Positions 27,587 through 37,600 of a stretch of 64,000 bases of DNA are shown here, piece by piece (within the stretch, counting starts at the first letter, position 1; the number at the start of each line of letters is the position of its first letter). Origin of the DNA: JBHENC01 sp046262295 (GTDB lineage Bacteria > Acidobacteriota > Blastocatellia > Pyrinomonadales > Pyrinomonadaceae); contig JBHENC010000011.1 in assembly GCA_046262295.1 (NCBI GenBank), positions 1-64,000 on the forward strand, given 5' to 3'. Both the position numbers and the translations under genes were made by a program. The notes beneath the pieces are model-generated. The model did no database searches and was not told where the DNA came from. It saw nothing but the letters and a program-made list of their open reading frames with translations.

Positions 27587-29065
27587 CTAGCTTCTGCTTT
27601 TGCGTTTGTGTCGTTCGATGAGGCGCAAGGGAGTGGCGAAGAATTCAAACTCCTCACGCAGGCGATTCTGCAAGTAGCGTTCGTAAGAAAAGTGCAGGCC
27701 GGGTTTGCCGCCCGCCGTAAACAGCACAAACCTCGGCGGGCGCACGCCGATCTGCGTCATATACTTTACCTGCAAGCGCGAGACGCCGCCGGTTTTGCCG
27801 GGCGCGGGCGCGGTTCCGCCGCGCGGCTGCGAAACGGCGCGCTCGAAGAAAGCGTTCAACTGCGATGTCTGAATGCGACGATTGCGCGCTTCGTTGGCAC
27901 GCAATACGAGCGGCAGAATTCGATCAACGCGCTGCCCCGTCTTGGCGGAAATCGTCACTACCGGCGCCCAATCCAGAAACTTCATTTTGTCGCGCAAGCC
28001 GCGCTCGAAAGCCGCCGGTGTGCCCGTCAACTTGTTTTCCAACGCATCCCACTTATTAACTAAAATAATAATCGAGCAGCCCGCATCGTGCGCGTAACCG
28101 GCGATGTGCGCGTCGAGCGCCGCGACACCCTCGACGGCATCCACGACGACCAGGGCAACATCTGCGCGTTCCAGCGCACGCCGCGCCATCAACACGGACA
28201 TCTTTTCCGCCATCTCTTCGGTCTTACCTTTACGACGAATCCCCGCCGTGTCAATCACACGGAAAGTTTGCCCTTCGGCTTCGAGCACGGTGTCAACCGC
28301 ATCGCGCGTCGTTCCCGCCACCGGCGAAACGATAACGCGCTCTTCGCCGAGCAGTTGATTCAGCAAAGAAGATTTCCCCACGTTCGGACGCCCGACAATC
28401 GCCAGCCGCAACTCTTTCGAGCGCATCGCATCGGCTTCGCTTCCATCATCTGCTTGCGGAAACTTTTCAAAGCCTTCGACCAGTGCATCCAGCAGATCGC
28501 CGACGCCGTCCGCGTGTTCCGCCGAAACCGGAAACACTTCTTCAAAGCCGAAGCGATAAAATTCTCCCGCATCCGCCTGAAGCCTTCCGGCGTCTGCTTT
28601 GTTGGCCGCCACCAGCACGCGCTTGCTTGTTCCGCGCAGAAGCCGCGCCAACTCTTCATCAAGCGGCGTTGCGCCCCGTCGCACATCCACCACCCACACA
28701 ATCGCCGCCGCATCGTTGATGGCGGTCTCCGCCTGCTTCAAAATGTTCGATGGAATCAAAGCATCGTCGTCCGGCACGATGCCGCCCGTGTCCACGACGG
28801 AGAAGCGTTGCCCCTGCCATTCCGCTTCGCCGTAGATACGGTCGCGCGTGATGCCCGGCTCGTCTCCGACAATCGAGCGGCGCTCGCCCGTCAAACGATT
28901 AAAGAGCGTTGACTTTCCCACGTTCGGTCGCCCGACGATTGCCACGAGCGGCAGCACTTCGCGCGCGCGACGTTCGACGTGGTCGCGCGTCTGCTCCGTA
29001 CCGGAAACTTCATCTGAAGATTCAGCGATTGTCACAGCGATGTCGGGTTGCTTTGATTCAGTCAT
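27587..29065 (-). CDS. der: ribosome-assembly GTPase Der (EngA)
   Basis: A 492-residue GTPase with two tandem G domains. The first has GRPNVGKSTLFNRLTG, DTGGIV and NKAD; the second has GRPNVGKSSLLNQLLG, DTAGIRRKGK and NKWDALE. A KH-like C-terminal domain follows (NAFFERAVSQPRGG..., KYMTQIGVRPPRFVLF, ERYLQNRLREEFEF). It matures the 50S subunit. I place the start at the ATG at 29065; the longer frame extends into sequence unlike Der. A variable N-terminal tail of about 45 residues precedes the first G domain. Confidence 0.95.
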   Translation of the reverse strand: MTESKQPDIAVTIAESSDEVSGTEQTRDHVERRAREVLPLVAIVGRPNVGKSTLFNRLTGERRSIVGDEPGITRDRIYGEAEWQGQRFSVVDTGGIVPDDDALIPSNILKQAETAINDAAAIVWVVDVRRGATPLDEELARLLRGTSKRVLVAANKADAGRLQADAGEFYRFGFEEVFPVSAEHADGVGDLLDALVEGFEKFPQADDGSEADAMRSKELRLAIVGRPNVGKSSLLNQLLGEERVIVSPVAGTTRDAVDTVLEAEGQTFRVIDTAGIRRKGKTEEMAEKMSVLMARRALERADVALVVVDAVEGVAALDAHIAGYAHDAGCSIIILVNKWDALENKLTGTPAAFERGLRDKMKFLDWAPVVTISAKTGQRVDRILPLVLRANEARNRRIQTSQLNAFFERAVSQPRGGTAPAPGKTGGVSRLQVKYMTQIGVRPPRFVLFTAGGKPGLHFSYERYLQNRLREEFEFFATPLRLIERHKRKSRS

Positions 29066-29315
29066 GTTGCAAACGAGACGGGCGGGGCGGCACTTTGTAA
29101 TTGCACGCAATGTAATTTCTGTAACGCATCGGCGAAGTGTAACGCGCCGTGCGAATCGCCTGCAAGCAAGCGCGGTACGGCGAACAAAGCTTGCCACGCG
29201 CGCTTCACGCAGGATACGCTCTCTTTCAAGCCTGACGCGCCTGCTCGGCCTTCGTATAAAACCGTATGAAGATTGCAGGCGTCGCTGGAACTTTTCAAAC
29301 AAGGAGGCGAACGCG

Positions 29316-29876
29316 ATGCAGTGGGCAAACTTCGATCCGCGCAAATGGAAACTTAACGCCGCCGCGCGTTCCCTCGCCACCGAATTATCCGGCGCGGATT
29401 CAAACGCGCAACTTGCGCCGCATCTATTGCTCGGGCGGCGGGGCGAACAGCTTGCCGCAGCTTATCTGGAACAACTCGGCTACGGGCTCGTCGCTGCAAA
29501 TTTCCTACTCCCCGTCGGGCGTTCCCTGCGCGGCCAAACGATTCACGCGGAGATAGACATCATCGCTTATGAACGCGCGACGCTCTGTTTCGTCGAGGTT
29601 AAGACGCGCGCTTCGGATTGGTATGCCGCGCCGGAGACGAATGTTGATCTGCGCAAACAACGCCAGATTTCCCGCGCCGCCCGCGTCTATCGCCGTACCT
29701 TCAATCTCACAGACCAACCGCATCGCTACGACGTGGTGAGCGTTATACTGTCGCACACCGAAGCTGCCGCTTCAGAGACACCGTTGCCGAATCCGCAACT
29801 TAAACTCTTACGCGGTTTCTGGACGGACGAAAAGTTTCGCAAACGTCGCTGGTCAAGCGCGGCATATCACGACTAA
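29316..29876 (+). CDS. yraN: UPF0102/YraN-family nuclease-like protein
   Basis: A 186-residue protein. The family core begins at about residue 38: LLGRRGEQLAAAYLEQLGYGLVAANF, HAEIDIIAYERATLCFVEVKTRASD (the predicted PD-(D/E)xK-type active site), then RQISRAARVYRRT and RYDVVSVIL. The usual family length is about 120, so about 35 N-terminal and 30 C-terminal residues are extra. The ATG at 29316 has a perfect AAGGAGG upstream. It is divergent from der. Biochemical role of the family is not established. Confidence 0.9.
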   Translation: MQWANFDPRKWKLNAAARSLATELSGADSNAQLAPHLLLGRRGEQLAAAYLEQLGYGLVAANFLLPVGRSLRGQTIHAEIDIIAYERATLCFVEVKTRASDWYAAPETNVDLRKQRQISRAARVYRRTFNLTDQPHRYDVVSVILSHTEAAASETPLPNPQLKLLRGFWTDEKFRKRRWSSAAYHD

Positions 29877-29973
29877 TTTTGTAGTGTAAGGAAATATGGG
29901 CGGCGGCGCGCAAGACGCGGCGTTTTGCGTCGAACGATTGCACGCGGTTCACGCCGTTCTGCGTTGGGGCATC

Positions 29974-30001
29974 TTGACAAGAAGCGTTGAATCTGTAAAA
30001 T
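29974..30001 (+). promoter_or_regulatory. sigma70-type promoter of the tRNA pair
   Basis: TTGACA (29974-29979) and TAAAAT (29996-30001) with a 16-bp spacer, ending 14 bp before the tRNA-Gly gene. Near-consensus boxes and the position directly upstream of tRNA-Gly make this the likely promoter. Confidence 0.75.
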
Positions 30002-30015
30002 TCTTGTTTCCGAAT

Positions 30016-30090
30016 GCGGGAGTAACTCAGTGGTAGAGTGCGACCTTGCCAAGGTCGAAGTCGCGAGTTCAAATCTCGTCTCCCGCTCCA
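30016..30090 (+). tRNA. tRNA-Gly (anticodon GCC)
   Basis: 75 nt including encoded CCA. Acceptor GCGGGAG pairs with CTCCCGC, the D arm contains ACTCAGTGGTAGAGT, the anticodon arm CGACCTTGCCAAGGTCG reads GCC, and the T arm contains GTTCAAATC. Confidence 0.96.
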
Positions 30091-30095
30091 AGTTC

Positions 30096-30158
30096 AAGTA
30101 GGAGGGCGGAAGGATGAAGGCGGAAACGCGCTTACGTCATCCTTCCGCCCTCCTACTT
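30096..30158. repeat. long perfect inverted repeat between the two tRNA genes
   Basis: Two 22-bp perfectly complementary arms (30096-30117 and 30137-30158) separated by 19 nt; the left arm is purine-only in its core (AGGAGGGCGGAAGGA). In the tRNA transcript it would form a very stable hairpin between tRNA-Gly and tRNA-Cys. It may be a dispersed palindromic element or a processing structure. Confidence 0.7.
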
Positions 30159-30171
30159 CCTACTTTACTTC

Positions 30172-30246
<75 letters not shown>

Positions 30247-30262
30247 ATAGAATCAATAAGAT

Positions 30263-30286
30263 ACGGGCAGCCACTTAGCTGCCCGT
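30263..30286 (+). terminator. hairpin terminator after tRNA-Cys
   Basis: Arms ACGGGCAGC and GCTGCCCGT with a 6-nt loop, 16 bp after the tRNA end. A similar but not identical hairpin follows the second copy of the tRNA 3' end at 50065. Confidence 0.65.
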
Positions 30287-30296
30287 AGTCATTTGG

Positions 30297-30315
30297 TCTG
30301 CCAATGGTCTGCCAA
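30297..30315 (+). repeat. 11-bp-period direct repeat, candidate integrase arm sites
   Basis: TCTGCCAA at 30297-30304 and 30308-30315, just inside the island boundary. It is the same octamer at the same 11-bp spacing as beside tRNA-Val at 8389, although no integrase gene is visible in this island. Confidence 0.5.
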
Positions 30316-30537
30316 CTTCAAAGTTGCGCGGGCTTCAGCAGCCAAGAGACCTGTAACAGTGCGCGCCGATAGTGCGTCAAAACAACGGCGGGCAAGTTAC
30401 CTTCGCTACCGATAGTGAGCAACAGGCGAATGTAAAAGGCTGTTGCTGACTACTTCATCACTTGCAGCCAGCCGCACAAGTAAATTAAGTTATGTTTGTT
30501 TTCTTTCGCATCTCATCATTCAAGAAAGACGCCTTTA

Positions 30538-32304
30538 ATGTCTAATTTTAGAGAGAAAGCTAATCTCATTTGGTCTATTGCCGACCTTTTGCGCGGACGT
30601 TACAAGCAGGCCGATTACGGGAAAGTGATTTTGCCTTTCACCGTTTTGCGGCGGCTTGATTTTGTGCTTGAACCGACGAAGAAAGACGTGCTCGCGGCTT
30701 ACGAAAAACACAAAGAGCAGAAACCGGAGATACTCGAACCGATTTTGAATAACGTCGCCCGGCTGAAATTTCATAATCGAAGCAAGTTTGATTTTAACGA
30801 GTTAGCGAAAGACGCGAACAATCTCGCTTTCAATCTTCGCAATTACATCAACGGCTTTTCCGTCGGAGCGCAGGAGATTATCGAGTATTTCAGTTTCGAC
30901 GATCAGATTCGCAAACTCGACGAATACGATTTGCTGTATCAGGTCGTTAAAAAGTTTGCGGAGGCGGGCGCAATCTTCGAGCGCGTTGATTCCATTGAGA
31001 TGGGTTACATCTTTGAAGAACTGATACGCAAGTTCGCAGAGCTTTCCAACGAAACCGCCGGAGAACATTTCACACCGCGCGAAGTTATCAAGCTGATGGT
31101 CAATCTGCTTTTTCGGAGCGATGAAAAAGAATTAACCGTTAGAGACGGCATCATCAAGACTCTCTACGACCCGGCTTGCGGGACGGGCGGGATGCTTTCG
31201 GTCGCCGAAGATCATCTGAAGAAAATGAACGAGACGACAAAGCTAGAGGTTTTCGGGCAGGAGATCAATCCAGAATCTTACGCCATTTGCAAATCGGATA
31301 TGCTCATTAAAGGGCAGAATCCGGCAAACATCAAATTCGGCAACACATTTACGCAGGACGGTCTGGAAGACGAGCGGTTTGATTATATGCTCTCTAACCC
31401 GCCCTTCGGCGTGGACTGGAAAAGCGCGGAGAAACGCATTAAGGACGAAGCGGCAAACAGAGGTTGGGCTGGACGCTTCGGCGCGGGATTGCCGCCGATT
31501 AGCGACGGCTCTTTTCTGTTTCTGCAACAGATGATTTCCAAGATGAAGCGTGCGGAGGATGGCGGCAGCCGGATGGCGATTGTCTTTAACGGCTCGCCTC
31601 TTTTTTCGGGCGGCGCGGAGAGCGGCACGAGCAACATCCGCCGTTGGATTATCGAGCGAGATATGCTTGAAGCGATCATCGCCCTACCCGACCAGCTTTT
31701 CTATAATACGGGGATTTCAACTTACATCTGGGTTGTGACAGACCGCAAAGAGGCGGAGCGAAGAGGCAAGATTCAACTCGTCAACGCTTCGGGCGCGGCG
31801 TTCCCGGACAAAGACAATCCGTTTTATCGCAAGATGCTTCGCAGTCTCGGCAACAAGCGCAAGGAGATCGGCGACGGTACGCGCGGCTTGCCCGACCAGA
31901 TCGCCGCGATTACGAAGCTCTATTACGATTTTACAGAAAACGAATTCTGCAAGATTTTCGACAACGAAGATTTCGGTTATCAGCGCATCACGGTCGAACG
32001 CCCGTTGCGCGATGAAGCGGGCGAACTCGTCTTGAAAAAAGGCGAAAGACAGCCGGACGCGAATTTGCGCGATTTTGAAAACGTGCCGCTCAAAGAAGAC
32101 GTTGACGAATACTTTGCGCGTGAAGTTTTGCCGCACGTTCCCGACGCTTGGGTTGACCACAGCAAAACCAAGATCGGCTACGAGATCAACCTCACGAAAT
32201 ACTTTTATCAATACAAACCGCTCAGAAGTCTGGCGGAAATCCGCGCCGACATTCTCGCGCTCGAAGCAGAAACTGACGGAATGATAAGAGCCGTGATCGC
32301 CTGA
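30538..32304 (+). CDS. hsdM: type I restriction-modification methyltransferase HsdM
   Basis: A 588-residue N6-adenine methyltransferase subunit. An N-terminal helical domain (SNFREKANLIWSIADLLRG...) precedes the SAM-binding motif DPACGTGGM at about residue 211 and the catalytic NPPFG at about 287. The segment LYDPACGTGGMLSVAEDHL and the ETAGEHFTPREVIKLM motif are typical of HsdM. ATG 30538 is chosen because family proteins begin near SNFREKAN; the ribosome site is weak. It heads the hsdM-hsdS-(Ntn-like)-hsdR operon inside the tRNA-Cys island, with hsdS starting 9 bp after its stop. Confidence 0.95.
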   Translation: MSNFREKANLIWSIADLLRGRYKQADYGKVILPFTVLRRLDFVLEPTKKDVLAAYEKHKEQKPEILEPILNNVARLKFHNRSKFDFNELAKDANNLAFNLRNYINGFSVGAQEIIEYFSFDDQIRKLDEYDLLYQVVKKFAEAGAIFERVDSIEMGYIFEELIRKFAELSNETAGEHFTPREVIKLMVNLLFRSDEKELTVRDGIIKTLYDPACGTGGMLSVAEDHLKKMNETTKLEVFGQEINPESYAICKSDMLIKGQNPANIKFGNTFTQDGLEDERFDYMLSNPPFGVDWKSAEKRIKDEAANRGWAGRFGAGLPPISDGSFLFLQQMISKMKRAEDGGSRMAIVFNGSPLFSGGAESGTSNIRRWIIERDMLEAIIALPDQLFYNTGISTYIWVVTDRKEAERRGKIQLVNASGAAFPDKDNPFYRKMLRSLGNKRKEIGDGTRGLPDQIAAITKLYYDFTENEFCKIFDNEDFGYQRITVERPLRDEAGELVLKKGERQPDANLRDFENVPLKEDVDEYFAREVLPHVPDAWVDHSKTKIGYEINLTKYFYQYKPLRSLAEIRADILALEAETDGMIRAVIA

Positions 32305-32313
32305 TTAAATTCG

Positions 32314-33660
32314 ATGAAGACTTACGACAAATACAAATCTTCAGGCATTGATTGGATTGGCGATATTCCCGAACACTGGGAAGTTAAAAGGCTTAAATTT
32401 CTCGCCAAAGTTAATTCATCCATTTCAAATTATGAGGTTAGTAATAGTCTTATTGAAGAAGTTGTTTTTCTTCCAATGGAAAAGGTTTCAGAAAGCGGTA
32501 GCATTACTCAAGATTTACGAAAAAGAATCAATGAAGTTAGTTCGGGATTTACTTACTTCGAGAAAGGCGACGTGATACTAGCGAAAATCACACCGTGTTT
32601 TGAGAATGGGAAAGGCGCGTTACTGGATAATTTAGAAACTGATTTCGGATTCGGTTCAACCGAATTTCACACAATTAGAGCAGGCGAAAAAGTTTCATCA
32701 AAACTTCTTTTCTATATTACAAAATCTCATAGGTTCAGAGTTGTTGGTGAAGCCTTTATGAGTGGCTCAGCCGGACAAAAAAGAGTTTCGGCAGATTTTG
32801 TCAAAGATTATCGAATTGCTTTACCACCGCTTCCCGAGCAAACCGCGATTGCCAATTATTTAGACGAAAAGACGGCGCAGATAGATTCGCTTATCAACAA
32901 TAAAATGCGGCTGATTGAACTGCTCAAGGAAGAACGCACGGCAATCATCAATCAAGTTGTGACACGCGGCATTAATCCACACGCAAAACTCAAACCTTCG
33001 GGCATCGCTTGGCTCGGCGACATACCCGAACAATGGAAGTTAGCAAGAATAAAGTTTTTTGTTAATTATGCTAAAGGCTACGCATTCAAAACTGATTTCT
33101 TTCAACCCACCGGTATTCCTGTTATTAAGGCAAGTGATATAAAAAGCTTTACAATCCGAGCAGGTAAAGACTTCTTAAATCCCGAAGTTGTTGCACAGTT
33201 TCAAAGCGTTAAATTAAGCGCTGGCGATATAGTGATTAGCACAGTTGGTAGCACTCCCGACGTAGTAAATTCGGCAGTTGGTCAAATTGCTAAAATCCCA
33301 TCGGAATTTGATGGCAGTTATCTAAATCAAAATGCTTTAAGAATTTATAGTGACGACGAAATATACCTTTCAAATAATTACCTGTTTTATTTCCTAATCT
33401 CAAATCCTTATAGAAAATATTTAGATTTGCATGCACATGGAACAGCAAATCAAGCGAGTTTGAATGTAGAAGATATGCTTGATTTTGTGATTGCCTTTCC
33501 CTCAAGTGAAGAACAAAAGCAAATCGTCGCATTTATCGAAACCGCGACCGAAAAAATTGATGCGACGATTGCTAAAATCGAAAAGGAGATCGGTTTCATG
33601 CGCGAATATCGCACGGCGTTAATCTCCGAAGTCGTGACTGGCAAAATCAAAGTGGTGTAA
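32314..33660 (+). CDS. hsdS: type I restriction-modification specificity subunit HsdS
   Basis: A 448-residue DNA-recognition subunit with two target-recognition domains. Each starts with a matching motif: SGIDWIGDIPEHWEVKRLKF near residue 10 and SGIAWLGDIPEQWKLARIKF near 230. Each ends in a conserved helix (LPEQTAIANYLDEKTAQIDSL near 185; EEQKQIVAFIETATEKIDAT near 405). The recognition domains are more AT-rich than hsdM and hsdR, as expected for rapidly exchanged specificity modules. The recognised sequence cannot be predicted from here. Confidence 0.93.
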   Translation: MKTYDKYKSSGIDWIGDIPEHWEVKRLKFLAKVNSSISNYEVSNSLIEEVVFLPMEKVSESGSITQDLRKRINEVSSGFTYFEKGDVILAKITPCFENGKGALLDNLETDFGFGSTEFHTIRAGEKVSSKLLFYITKSHRFRVVGEAFMSGSAGQKRVSADFVKDYRIALPPLPEQTAIANYLDEKTAQIDSLINNKMRLIELLKEERTAIINQVVTRGINPHAKLKPSGIAWLGDIPEQWKLARIKFFVNYAKGYAFKTDFFQPTGIPVIKASDIKSFTIRAGKDFLNPEVVAQFQSVKLSAGDIVISTVGSTPDVVNSAVGQIAKIPSEFDGSYLNQNALRIYSDDEIYLSNNYLFYFLISNPYRKYLDLHAHGTANQASLNVEDMLDFVIAFPSSEEQKQIVAFIETATEKIDATIAKIEKEIGFMREYRTALISEVVTGKIKVV

Positions 33661-33664
33661 AGGT

Positions 33665-34696
33665 ATGACTCTCTGTTTAGCTTGGATACGAGAAGCAGGA
33701 GATAACGAAGAATTGGTTTTCGCCACCGACAGCACCTTAACCGGCGGCGAAAAGTGGAATCACGGCGTAAAACTTTTCGAGTTACCGCGCACGGATTGTC
33801 TGATTTGCTTTGCGGGTGAAACTCAACGTGCTTATCCTTTAATCCTCAATCTTATTTCAACCATCAAACATAACGAAGACCTCAAAAACCCGGCGCTCGA
33901 TATTCAGGAAGTTCTTTATGGTATCGTTGAACTCTTTAACGAGCTGGTAAATTCAATCTTTGATTATCCGGCAAGTATCGCGGAAGGAATCGGCGGCGAA
34001 GCTAAGTTTCTGTTTGGCGGTTGGAGTTGGAAGGAAAACCGCTTCCGCATCTGGCATATTTATTATTCTAAAGAAGAAAAAATCTTCCTTTACAAGGAAG
34101 AGAGCGACAAGGAAAAATCGAAAATCTGTGCATTTCTCGGCGACCCGGAAACGCCAGAAAATAGCATTACGAAAAGGGCATACGATGACTATCAGTTACT
34201 GCTTATAGACCGAGACAAGATTGATAAGAAGCTAGACCTTGAACCATTGAATATCTTAATTAATATGTGCCGCGATAAAAGTGTTCGTGAAGTTGATGGT
34301 GCATTACAAATTGGTAAAGTATATCGTTCGGGAACAATCGAATTTTTTGGCGTGATGTGGGAATCAGTTCTCGGAAAGCCGACATTTTTGGGCAAAGACT
34401 ACGATAAACATAACAAACCGCGCGTTCGATATTTCGACCCCGATACTTGTCAAATCATCGAAGACGCTATTCCAAAAAGTTTGGTCAACATCGAAGACTT
34501 CAACGGAACTGCTGATTACGACTTTTTGAAGTCAGTTTATTCGCAGGAAGACAATTTTCTTAAACAAGATATTACGGACAAAGAGCGCGTTCGGCTCATT
34601 TCTATATTTCAGGAGCATTCTTATACAGAATTTATAAGCAAGGCTGAAAAGAACTTGAACTTAGAAACTTCCGCGACATTAGAAAGTAATGGTTAA
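33665..34696 (+). CDS. proteasome/HslV-like (Ntn hydrolase) protein within the R-M operon
   Basis: A 343-residue protein I do not know from type I systems. Its start resembles HslV and proteasome beta subunits: MTLCLAWI with Thr at position 2, LVFATDSTLTGG with Asp22, GVKLFELP with Lys36, then CLICFAGETQRAYPLI like the HslV segment VIAGFAGGTADAFTL. Thr, Asp and Lys fall at spacings close to the proteasomal T1/D17/K33 triad after removal of Met. Later strands (AKFLFGGW, FRIWHIYY, ICAFLGD, GALQIGKVYRSG) fit the fold. The C-terminal ~110 residues are unassigned. It starts 4 bp after hsdS and overlaps hsdR by 8 bp, implying coupled translation. A peptidase or regulatory role is inference. Confidence 0.7.
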   Translation: MTLCLAWIREAGDNEELVFATDSTLTGGEKWNHGVKLFELPRTDCLICFAGETQRAYPLILNLISTIKHNEDLKNPALDIQEVLYGIVELFNELVNSIFDYPASIAEGIGGEAKFLFGGWSWKENRFRIWHIYYSKEEKIFLYKEESDKEKSKICAFLGDPETPENSITKRAYDDYQLLLIDRDKIDKKLDLEPLNILINMCRDKSVREVDGALQIGKVYRSGTIEFFGVMWESVLGKPTFLGKDYDKHNKPRVRYFDPDTCQIIEDAIPKSLVNIEDFNGTADYDFLKSVYSQEDNFLKQDITDKERVRLISIFQEHSYTEFISKAEKNLNLETSATLESNG

Positions 34697-37600
34697 TAGC
34701 GCGATACATACAGAGAACACATTTGAAACGGCGATTGTCGAACATCTGACGGCAAACGGCTGGCATCTCGGCAACGCCAGCGATTTCAGCCGCGATTTAG
34801 CTTTCGATAAACGCGCCGTCCTCGGATTCGTTCAAACCTCGCAGCCCGCAGAATGGGCGAAGATGGTCGCCTATTACAAAGCGGAAGCCGAAAGCAAATT
34901 CGTCCAACGTCTCTTCAAAGAACTCGACCTGCGTGGAATGCTCGACGTGGTGCGGCACGGCATTACCGATAGCGGCATCAAATTCAAGCTCGCCTATTTC
35001 AAACCCGACAGCTATCTCAATCCTGAAACGCTACGGCTCTACGCCGCGAACAAGCTCTACGTTACGCGCCAAGTTTTCTACTCGAAGCAAAACAAAAACA
35101 GCCTCGACCTGCTTCTATCCTTGAACGGTCTGCCACTTGCCACCATTGAGCTGAAAAATCATTTCACCGGACAAAACTTCCTTCACGCCGTCAGCCAATA
35201 CAAGACCGACCGCGACCCGCGCGAACTGCTGTTTCAATTCAAGAAACGCGCTCTCGTTCATTTCGCGCTCGACCCAGATGAAGTTCATTTGACGACCAAA
35301 CTTGACGGCGCGAATACGAAATTCCTGCCGTTCAACAAAGGCGTGTTGCGGGACAAGCACACGTGTGCGGGCAATCCGCTGAACCCTCATGGTTACAAAA
35401 CAGCCTATTTCTGGGAGGAGATTTTACAGGCGGACAGTTTCCTTGAAATCATCGCGCGCTTCGTTCATTTACAAAAAAACAGCTACCGCGTTGACGGAAA
35501 GCTCTACACAAAAGAGACGATGATTTTCCCGCGTTATCATCAGCTCGATTCGGTGCGGAAACTCTCCGCCGCCACGCGAGCGCACGGCGCGGGCAAAAGC
35601 TACCTCATTCAACATTCCGCCGGAAGCGGCAAAAGCAATTCAATCGCATGGCTCGCTTATCGTTTGAGCAGTCTTTACGATGCCGACAGCCGTAAGATTT
35701 TCGATTCGATCATTGTTGTTACCGATAGGAATGTTCTCGACCAACAGTTACAGCAAACGATATATCAGTTCGAGCATAAACAAGGCGTGGTTCAGCGCAT
35801 TGACGTTGACTCGAAACAGCTTGCCGAAGCGATCACGCAGGGGGCGAGCATCATCATCACGACGCTACAAAAATTCCCGTTCGCCTTAAATCACTTGGCG
35901 GACATTCCCGACCGCAAATACGCCGTCATCATTGACGAGGCGCACAGCTCGCAAGGCGGCGATGCCAGCCGCAAAATGAATGAAGCGCTCGCCGGAAAGA
36001 ATGTCTCGTTGGAAGACGCGGAAAATATCGAAGCATTCATCGAAAATGAAGTAACGGACGGTGACGACTTCATCCGCGAGACAATTCGCAAACAAGGCAG
36101 ACAACCAAACGTCAGCCTTTACGCTTTCACGGCAACGCCGAAGCCTAAAACGATTGAAGTTTTCGGAACAAGAGACGCCACAGGCGAAGCGCGCCCGTTT
36201 CATCTCTACTCAATGCGACAGGCAATCGAAGAAGGCTTTATTCTCGACGTGCTGAAGAATTACGTCTCTTACAAAGAGTATTACCGTTTCTCAAAACAGA
36301 TCGAGGAAGACCCGGAACTAAACAAACGCAAAGCGGCGAAAGCCATCGGGCGTTTCGCCGCGTTTCATCCGTACATCTTGGCGCAGAAAACCGAAGTGAT
36401 GATCGAGCACTTTCGCCAAGTGACGATGAAGAAAATCGGCGGCAAAGCGAAGGCGATGGTCGTCACCTCATCGCGCAAACATGCGCTTAGATATTATTTG
36501 GAGTTCAAGGATTACATCGCGGCGAAAGGTTATACGGACATCAAACCGCTCGTCGCTTTTTCGGGAACTGTGGTTGATGATTTTTACCCCGAAGGTATCA
36601 CCGAAGCCGCGCTCAACGGTTTCGGCGAAAAAGAATTACCCGAAAGATTCGACACAGACGAATACCGAATCCTGCTCGTCGCCGAAAAATATCAGACCGG
36701 CTTTGACCAGCCGCTTCTGCATACGATGTATGTTGATAAAAAGCTTTCGGGCGTCAAAGCTGTGCAAACAATCTCGCGCCTTAACCGCACGAGTCCGGGC
36801 AAAGAAGATACCTTCGTCCTAGACTTTGCGAACGACCGCGAAACAATCGTCGCTTCGTTTCAACCTTACTATGAAGAAACGAAGATGGACGAAACAACCG
36901 ACCCGAATCACCTCTACGATGTGAAGGGCGAGTTGGACGCTTCGGAGATTTATCATCAATCGGAAGTTAATGACTTCGCACGCAGTTTTTACCGACCAAA
37001 CAGCATTTCAAACACTAGAGAGCAGGGTAAGCTTTATTCGAGCATCGCTCCAGCGGTTGACCGTTTCACACATCTGAAGGACGAAGACGCGAAGGATGAA
37101 TTTAAGAAATCGCTTGTTTCTTTTGTCCGGCTCTATTCTTTTCTTTCTCAAATAATGCCCTTTCAAGATACGGAACTCGAAAAACTTTACACGTTCGGGC
37201 GTTTCCTTTTACCGAAACTGCCGAAGACGGATAATGCCGACCAACTAAGACTGGATAACGAAGTCGCGCTTGAGTATTACCGCTTGCAAAAACTCGGCGA
37301 AGGCGATTTAGTCTTAGAGATTCAAGGCGAGCACTCAATTACTCCAACCACCGAAGCCGGAATTAGCCGTGACAAAGACGAAAAGGCAAAACTTTCAGAC
37401 ATTATCACTACATTGAACAGCAAGTTCGGCACGGATTTCAACGAAGCCGACAAGCTATTTTTTGACCAAATTGAAGAAGAACTTTTTCAAGATGAAGATT
37501 TGAAAAGACGTGCGTTGAATAATCCGCCAGAAAACTTTAAGTACGCTTTTGAAGACGTGTTTATTAACAAGCTAATTGAGAGAATGGATTCAAACCAAGA

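Noticed and set aside
28848..29315. Long N-terminal extension to yraN
   Set aside because: It is antisense to der; the ATG at 29316 has a perfect AAGGAGG and gives the family start.
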